64,000 nucleotides of DNA, taken from assembly GCA_963932465.1 (NCBI GenBank), contig OZ010786.1, forward strand, positions 445,768,619-445,832,618. The letters are read 5' to 3'. The notes under the pieces were generated by a model. The model searched no databases. It saw only the letters and a list, made by a program, of their open reading frames with translations, and had not been told where the DNA came from. The translations under genes and the position numbers were made by a program. This DNA is from Maratus speciosus (taxonomy: Eukaryota > Arthropoda > Arachnida > Araneae > Salticidae). Positions 58,111 through 64,000 of the stretch are shown here, piece after piece; position 1 is the first letter of the stretch, and the number at the start of each line of letters is the position of its first letter.

Positions 58111-58445
58111 GGGGGGGATTCCCTCCTGGAAGATTTGAGATTTTGTGATTTCAGTGGTAAAAAAGTGCAACCCCCCGGAACTCTAGAATGTCCCCCCCCC
58201 GGAGCCATGCAAATCCCTCCCGGAGTAAAGTGTCTGAATTCAACACTGACTGTGAATGCTTAAATATACAGAGATGAGGTTCTTGATCCTCATATCAAGT
58301 TGTTTAAGGGTGCAATCGTAAAATTTAGGATTTTATGCTTATTAATGGTCTAGAAGTGCTACCCTCTCCACGGAACTCCAAAGTGTTTCCCTCCAGAGCT
58401 GCAGAAATCCCAAGTGGAAAAAAATGTCTGGATTCAACATTACCT
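58111..58445 (+). repeat. Degenerate duplication with C-rich blocks
   Basis: TTTCAGTGGTAAAAAAGTGC...CCGGAACTCTAGAATGT (58152-58190) and a weaker relative TAATGGTCTAGAAGTGC...CGGAACTCCAAAGTGT (58344-58388); both continue to a TGTCTG(A/G)ATTCAACA block. Confidence 0.55.
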
Positions 58446-59430
58446 TTGACCCCAATTACTACTTGTGAATGCCCAGTTTAACATTGCTTCAAGAAATTTC
58501 ATGGTAGCAATAAGAGTTTTGTGTATGGAGAAGATCTTTTGTGACATTTTGTCTTTAACAATGGGATATTGAAAGCATAAATTGAAGTTAATCCATGTAC
58601 CAAAATCCGGAGTTTACTGCTGAACTTGGAGAATGCTGTAAAACTGTTTCGAACTATCTAAAATAAATCAGTTAGGAAGTGCAATAGGGGAGGGGGGCAG
58701 AAACCATCATTATTTTTTATACATCCCAATACTTCCAAAACAGTGCTAATCCATTACAAATAAATTTGTTACAAAAATTTAACTTTCTTAGCGACGACCA
58801 GATAACGAAGCAACTATTAGACCGAATATGGTATAAAAAATGGCGAGACATAAAACATAGAAACCGCCAAAATAAATTATGGTAGTTTTAGACAATTGTA
58901 ACAAAACTATTTTTCCAGCATGAACAATATTTGATCCTCGTGCTTCTTACAATACAAGTTTATGTAGCTGAAATTGCAAGATCTATTTCTTAACGATTAA
59001 AACCTCATCTCAAAAACTCCCATGGGAAGTTAACGGTTCACGTGATTGACACTTATGTGAAACCATTATCCAATATCTATTACAACACAAGTTCTTAATT
59101 AAATGGCAAGAAATTAAACATGGAAATTGCTGTTTCAAACTTAACCACTTGATCCTAACTTTATTGTCGGGAAATGTTATGTAATATGAAACTTGATTCA
59201 AATAAATTTAACTCTTCAGTATGCGCTCAGTTTTTTACATCATAGTGTTTGTAAAATCTTTGTCATTGGTAAATGTCAATGTAACTTCAATTACTTTTTT
59301 ATCCATTTTTTTTAAAATAAAAATATTAAATGAGGATAAACCTAAATTCTTAAAGTTAATTGAAATACTTCTATTATACATGCACAGAGAATCATGTCAA
59401 GACATGATCGCAAGGGACTGGAAAAAAGTT
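58446..59430. other. No gene recognised
   Basis: AGGGGAGGGGGGCAG at 58686; otherwise A+T-rich. Open frames up to 72 codons without recognisable motifs. Confidence 0.45.
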
Positions 59431-59435
59431 CCATT

Positions 59436-59960
59436 TTAGACAGGCTTCCGTTTAAAGAAGTGTAATTAATTAGACTTCTAAGATACACTACCTCAATAAG
59501 ATCGATTTTTCGTTTCGTCGGAATACTGAATCTCTTCCGTTTGAGGCAGGATTCCGTTATAAAAAGATTGCGCTTTCACAGGTTTTACTGTATTTCACTA
59601 AAGAGCGGGGAAAATCCACTTTCAGACAGGTTTTTAGCAAATTTAATTGTATGGCAATTCATATTAAGAACATGTAATGCTTCCATTTAATTCAGGGTTC
59701 TGTTATAGATAATTACTATTTTGACAGGTTTTATTATTTATACAACATAAATAAGTATATTTATATAAATATACAAAACTTGTAAAAATGGAACCTGTCT
59801 ATAACGGAATTATGTTTTAAACGGAAATTTTCAATAGTACTATCGAAAAGGATACTATACAGTTGCACGTGTTAACACGAAAACCTGTGTAAAACGGAAA
59901 TTTTAACAACTTTTGCATTTTCATCTTGACAGCCTTTACTATATATATAACCTGAAGAGA
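59436..59960. repeat. Cluster of short interspersed motifs on both strands
   Basis: ACAGGCTTCCGTTT (59442), GGCAGGATTCCGTTAT (59545), then inverted forms AACCTGTCTATAACGGAA (59792) and AACCTGTGTAAAACGGAAA (59884), with ACAGGTTTT pieces between. This suits the sub-terminal repeats of a DNA transposon whose ends were not identified. Confidence 0.5.
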
Positions 59961-60025
59961 AAATTTTGGACCCCTCCCGAAACAAAATCCTGGCTACGCC
60001 ACTGAAGTACCATGAAAGGCATTAA

Positions 60026-60226
60026 CCCCTTAACCTACGATTTAACCTACGGTTTGGCAAATCCATAGCTACCACTAAAATTTAATAGAGATTTTCGGGT
60101 TGTTTAATCATGGAATTTCGACGATTAAATTAAACTATATTTACTGTGAAATTTTAGTGGTAAGAAGAATTTACATTTGGCTCGATCATCGTACGCGGGC
60201 TATGCCCGTCATTGTAGATTAAGGGG
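60026..60226 (+). mobile_element. TTAA-flanked MITE, family D, short copy
   Basis: TTAA at 60022-60025 and 60227-60230; termini CCCCTTAACCTACGATTT and, inverted, CCCCTTAATCTACAAT. It contains one GCGGGCTATGCCCG hairpin unit of the type tandemly repeated at 31735-31915. Confidence 0.85.
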
Positions 60227-60231
60227 TTAAA

Positions 60232-60410
60232 TGCATGGTAAAAAGGCACTTAGCCGGCGCAGGTAATAAATAGCCAAATATCGTTTTCTCACCCTCTTTC
60301 GAAATGCATTCTTTCCGTATAAAATACATAAATTAAAATGCATTAAAAAACGACTCATCTCTTTTAAAATTCAAATAAATAAATAAATAAAAAAAAAATC
60401 ATGCGTTAAG
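60232..60410 (+). repeat. Partial relative of the 47092 MITE
   Basis: GGTAAAAAGGCACTTAGCCGGCGCAGG-type terminus (60238-60264) then AATAAATAGCCAAATATCG. Only one terminus is present before the next element starts. Confidence 0.6.
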
Positions 60411-60423
60411 CATAGATTATGAA

Positions 60424-61561
60424 ACACTTTCCAACACTTCCTGAATCAAAACTTTGTTATTTAGGGAAATAAGGTAAATAAGATAACTAAGTAAACATTT
60501 TATAAAATGCATAAAGCATTAGAAAAACTGATTTCAGTAGTTACCGTTCATAGCCAAATATGTATTCCAATTCTTTTGAACAGCACTGTATTGGATCTGT
60601 AGGTTGATATATATACTATATAATGGGAAAATTTAGTTTAGCAAGAAAATGCATAACAGGTTGAAATTCATCATTCAGCAATTTATACTAATAGATGGAA
60701 ACATACTTGAATACTTTTGTACAGCCCTGTAGTTTACCTAATACCTTTATTACATGCCACTATTTAGCTAAAATTTAATTCAAACTAAAACACTCTTAAA
60801 ACTACTGAAATTACATTTCCAGAAATTATCACCCATAGACGGCCATGTATCCAACTCTTTGCGTGTCCCTGTATATCATTTTATCTATATTCTACAAATA
60901 TTTCTTAGTAAACTAATTCAGTCCAGTGTAAAAATGCATAACTCCTTTAAAACCCACCTTTAAGCAATTTATGCTCATACTCAGTAACCTTTACGAATTC
61001 ATTTCTGTAGCCCTGTGTATGAACTATAGCATTTATACACACTTTATAGTATGCATAAATATAGTGAAAAAAGCGCATATCATAATTAAAAATGCATTTT
61101 GAGCAATCATTACTAATACACAGTAATTCGGATACAATATAGTATCTGAAATCTTTTTAAATACACCGCAAACAATTCCCCCTATACCATTATGAACGGA
61201 ATTATTTTGTGTGGCCTTGTAAATGAACAATAACTATTCTTTGCACCGCATATTCAACAGGATGCATATTTTAGTGGACTTCATAAATGAATATCAATTT
61301 TACTAGTTTGAGAGAGTGTAACACCATTAAAAATCATTTGAAACGATTTTTTCCCATTGGCCGTAATGTAACGGAAAACTTTTGACTGTCCCTGTAAATG
61401 AACTAAACATGCTACAAACTTCATTTGAAATAGGGAACGTGCTATGGTAGAGGCCACTAACATCCAAAAATTTCAGAACGATCCGATCATATTTACGGGA
61501 GTTAGAGCGTGGACAGACGGCCAGACAAACCGAACACTTTTCAATTTTGTTGGAAAGTGTT
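60424..61561 (-). mobile_element. AACACTTTCC-family element, second long copy
   Basis: Inverse of 35080-36764: starts AACACTTTCCAACACTTCCT and ends TTGTTGGAAAGTGTT. It lacks the nested hAT MITE and some of the internal repeats, so it is shorter (1138 bp). The TGTACAGCCCTGTA-like internal repeats recur. Open frames (65, 60 codons) are not genes. Confidence 0.85.
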
Positions 61562-62160
61562 AAAAAGAAGAGATAACAGCATAAGGCAAAACATTTTATT
61601 TCAACATCAAAGAGTTATATCTAAGTTACACATGTGGAAAAAAGCTGCTTTTGGAGAAAAAACATAGTCTTGGCTAAATTGGAACCCGGCTAAAAAAACG
61701 TACCATGATTAATTAAAATGTTATAGGAATATTCCGTAATCTAGTTTTCAAACAATGTCGCATTTTAAAAAGCGACGCTTAAAACCAATTTAATTTCGCA
61801 GTTGTAACTTTACTTTTTTTTTTGGTGTGTGTGTGTGTCCCCCCCCCCCCCCACCCCACAGAAGGTTGCAAATATTTCCATTTGAATTTAAACATTTGTT
61901 TATGTAACTGTTGCTTGCATGAATAATTATTACCTTGATGATCGAGTTTCATCCGAAACATATGTAAAATGCTACTTGTGTGGTTGCTTGCTCAAAGCCA
62001 ATTTTTTATTGCAATTATACAGTTATAACAATGTTGTTATTAGTATTACTCTTACTTGATGCCAATCTTGCCTGTGTATTTGAATGCGGACAATTGATCA
62101 TTTTTCTTGTACAAAGAGCGGTTCTAAAATAATTGTTTCATTTTGCTTACCTTGTACTGA
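61562..62160. other. No gene; (GT)n / (C)n tract
   Basis: TTTGGTGTGTGTGTGTG followed by CCCCCCCCCCCCACCCC at 61821-61857. The minus-strand 60-codon frame reads through this tract. Confidence 0.55.
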
Positions 62161-62164
62161 TTGC

Positions 62165-62345
62165 AATATTGAAACTTTTATGTTACAGCAGGTGATAAAT
62201 TGCCAACAATTTTTCCCAAATCATATTCGTATTACATTTATTTCATTAAAAATATAATCATTTCATTAACTTGATTTAAAATACATAATTTTAATCAATT
62301 CATGATACTTTTGAAATATTACTTTGCCGTGGCGTTTTAAACCCC
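62165..62345. repeat. Partial relative of the 47092 MITE
   Basis: CTTTTATGTTACAGCAGG, TGATAAATTGCCAACAA, then TTTCATTAAAATATAATCATTTC-like short repeats. One terminus only. Confidence 0.5.
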
Positions 62346-62458
62346 CGGTATGCTATTTCTTTCTCCCAGCTATTAAAGTGTCGTTTCTAAAAAATAACGT
62401 TCCGTTGTATAAGTCAAAGTAAAACAAAGCAGATGTATCATTGTACGGTTAAATACTC

Positions 62459-62749
62459 GGTACTACTTTGTTATCCCGTTGACCAATTTCGCCAAATTAT
62501 ATAAATCGCCAAGCCCCTAAAAATTATACAAATTGACAATTTTTATTTTAAATAACGAAAGAACAAATAAATTAGTATAACATTAATAAAAATACAAATA
62601 AAACGTCGAAATAAAAATCACTTCATGAATTAAACACGTGTAACTTGCTTAAAGTTAAGTGAATGTGATATTTACGATCAACCATTATTGGCATTTAATC
62701 TTATAGTTTGAGGATAAATTTGTGGTCGACGGGATAACTAAGTAGTACC
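62459..62749. mobile_element. hAT-like MITE (GGTACTAC family), intact copy
   Basis: Termini GGTACTACTTTGTTATCCCG and, inverted, GGTACTACTTAGTTATCCCG differ at one base over 20. Flanking 8-mers AAATACTC (62451-62458) and AAATACTG (62750-62757) match at 7 of 8. Length 291 bp; reference copy for 38286-38886 and 44921-45218. Confidence 0.9.
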
Positions 62750-62769
62750 AAATACTGTACTGCAATTTT

Positions 62770-63000
62770 TCTTAACTTCTGAGCATTGCACATTTTCAAT
62801 TTTTATATCATCGTATTGGGGGAAAAAGTACTTTTAAATGCAATTTGATTGAAAACTGCATCTCAATTTATTTTTGAAATATTAATTTTTTTGTATTTTT
62901 TAGTGTCATTTGTTTAATTTTGGCAACTCAAGTATTCCATTTCTGTACAAAGTAGGGGAAAAATAGTTGGAAAATAGTAATTGTACCTTTTTGTTGCCAT
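62770..63000 (+). repeat. Dispersed repeat E, fragment
   Basis: TACTTTTAAATGCAATTTGA and GGCAACTCAAGTATTCCATT align with 4350-4460 and 17290-17410. Confidence 0.6.
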
Positions 63001-63178
63001 TTTCCCATAACAACTTTAAAAAATGTAATTAAAATACGTGCTATTTTGAAAAAATATAAACGAATGATTTTTGATAAAACATGGAGTTATTATAAACAAA
63101 ATTTAATCTGAAAGTATCTATATTAATATTGCAAACAAATGAAGGCATTTAAATCATGAGATAGCCGATTTTTTTCCT

Positions 63179-63210
<32 letters not shown>

Positions 63211-63484
63211 TGAATGACGACATCTTTTTTTTTCGATTTGTGTATTATTTAGCGATAGTGACGTCCTATCCGTACTTTACTGTAGATGTTTTTTAAGACT
63301 GGGTCGTAAATGGAGAATTCTTCAGCGGATGCGGATGACGTCATTTTATACAAAATTAAAGCGTGTGTTTTAGGCCTTAAAAGTGAAATATGTTTTGTAC
63401 GATCTATGTTTATATATATATATACATATTTCATCGGGGGCGACACTTAATTCTGAAAAAGCAGACTTCCCGTTTTCTAGTTTT
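63001..63484. other. No gene; poly(T) tract
   Basis: About 55 nearly pure T at 63176-63231, and a TATA run at 63413-63426. Short frames without support. Confidence 0.5.
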
Positions 63485-64000
63485 TTAACCATTTGGAAAT
63501 GGTTGTTGTTTTCGGTCGAGGATGGGGCCAAATGATTCTCGCATTTTATCTTTTTTAACGAAATTCAACGATGTTCTTTACTTTTAGAAGAATTTTTATT
63601 TGAATAGGTAATAGAAAGGCATAAAATCGTTAAAAATTGTTTGAATAGGTAATCGAAAGGCATAAAATCGTTAAAAATTGAAAAAGTTACAAAATTGATA
63701 GGCGCAAATTATCAGATATGGAAAAATCCAAAGTCAAAGAGCGACACCGAAATGAAAATCGACTTGCAAAGCAAAAATTGAGGTCTTCAACTGATTATGT
63801 ACGCCATGAAAATCGAGGTCTTCAACTGATTATGTAGCCCATGAAAATCGATTACAGAATAAGAGACGAACGCGAAAAAGGAAACAATCAAATGTTTAAT
63901 CGATTGATAGTAAAAGGCCATGCCTCGAGAGGCTCCAATCCACTAGCCACGGCGTTTTACAATAGGTCGATTCTAACCGGGAAAAATTGTGCTCAACGTA
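63485..64000 (-). repeat. Dispersed repeat E', copy 2 (inverted)
   Basis: Inverse of 37236-37720 with high similarity. Differs by a tandem duplication of about 40 bp (GGTAATAGAAAGGCATAAAA at 63607 and GGTAATCGAAAGGCATAAAA at 63648). The window ends inside it. Confidence 0.85.

Overview
This window looks like non-coding nuclear DNA from an invertebrate, most likely an arthropod; an arachnid is plausible but unproven. It is strongly A+T-rich and full of microsatellites and homopolymer tracts. Every recognisable protein fragment comes from a eukaryotic DNA transposon (Tigger/pogo, Tc1, mariner). I found no intact host gene, no rRNA gene, no conventional tRNA gene, no CRISPR array and no prokaryotic feature. 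The longest open frames (up to 142 codons) have no recognisable domain, and several cross repeats. The window is probably intergenic or deep intronic.

Layout. 0-5 kb: a palindromic MITE, then a Tigger-like element (2404-4689) with a second Tigger (2681-3618) and a third repeat (about 4020-4605) inside it. 5-10.1 kb: Helitron-derived pieces, inverted repeat arms, and a Helitron (8543-10142). 10.3-15.6 kb: five tandem copies of a unit of about 0.88 kb that run into a full-length but dead Tc1 element (14117-15639); the unit contains the 5' third of that Tc1. 16-25 kb: an old degenerate repeat field (units of about 330-400 bp) broken by a Tigger-like element (16289-18836) and a hAT-like element (22289-24490) that holds a second Tigger copy with a further insertion. 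25-38 kb: MITEs, short tandem duplications and a 1.7-kb element with internal degenerate repeats (35080-36764), which hosts a hAT MITE that hosts a TTAA-flanked MITE. 38-48 kb: more nested Helitrons and MITEs, and two near-perfect palindromes. 49.3-51.6 kb: a hAT-like element filled with about 40 copies of a 44-bp minisatellite. 52.1-54.2 kb: a palindrome and a broken mariner with a TTAA-flanked insert. 55-64 kb: further copies of families seen earlier, a tRNA-derived SINE-like piece and a Tc1 fragment.

No genes act together here. What the sequence gives is a relative chronology of insertions. Several repeats have an uninterrupted homologue elsewhere in the window, so insertion points can be read to within a base: Helitron between A and T, hAT with 8-bp duplications, TTAA elements at TTAA. 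The most interesting structures are the transposon-derived satellite at 10.3-14.6 kb, the minisatellite-bearing hAT, the Helitron dated by its paralogous empty site, and the internally repetitive family at 35.1-36.8 kb and 60.4-61.6 kb. All family names are pattern recognition by eye; no database search was run.
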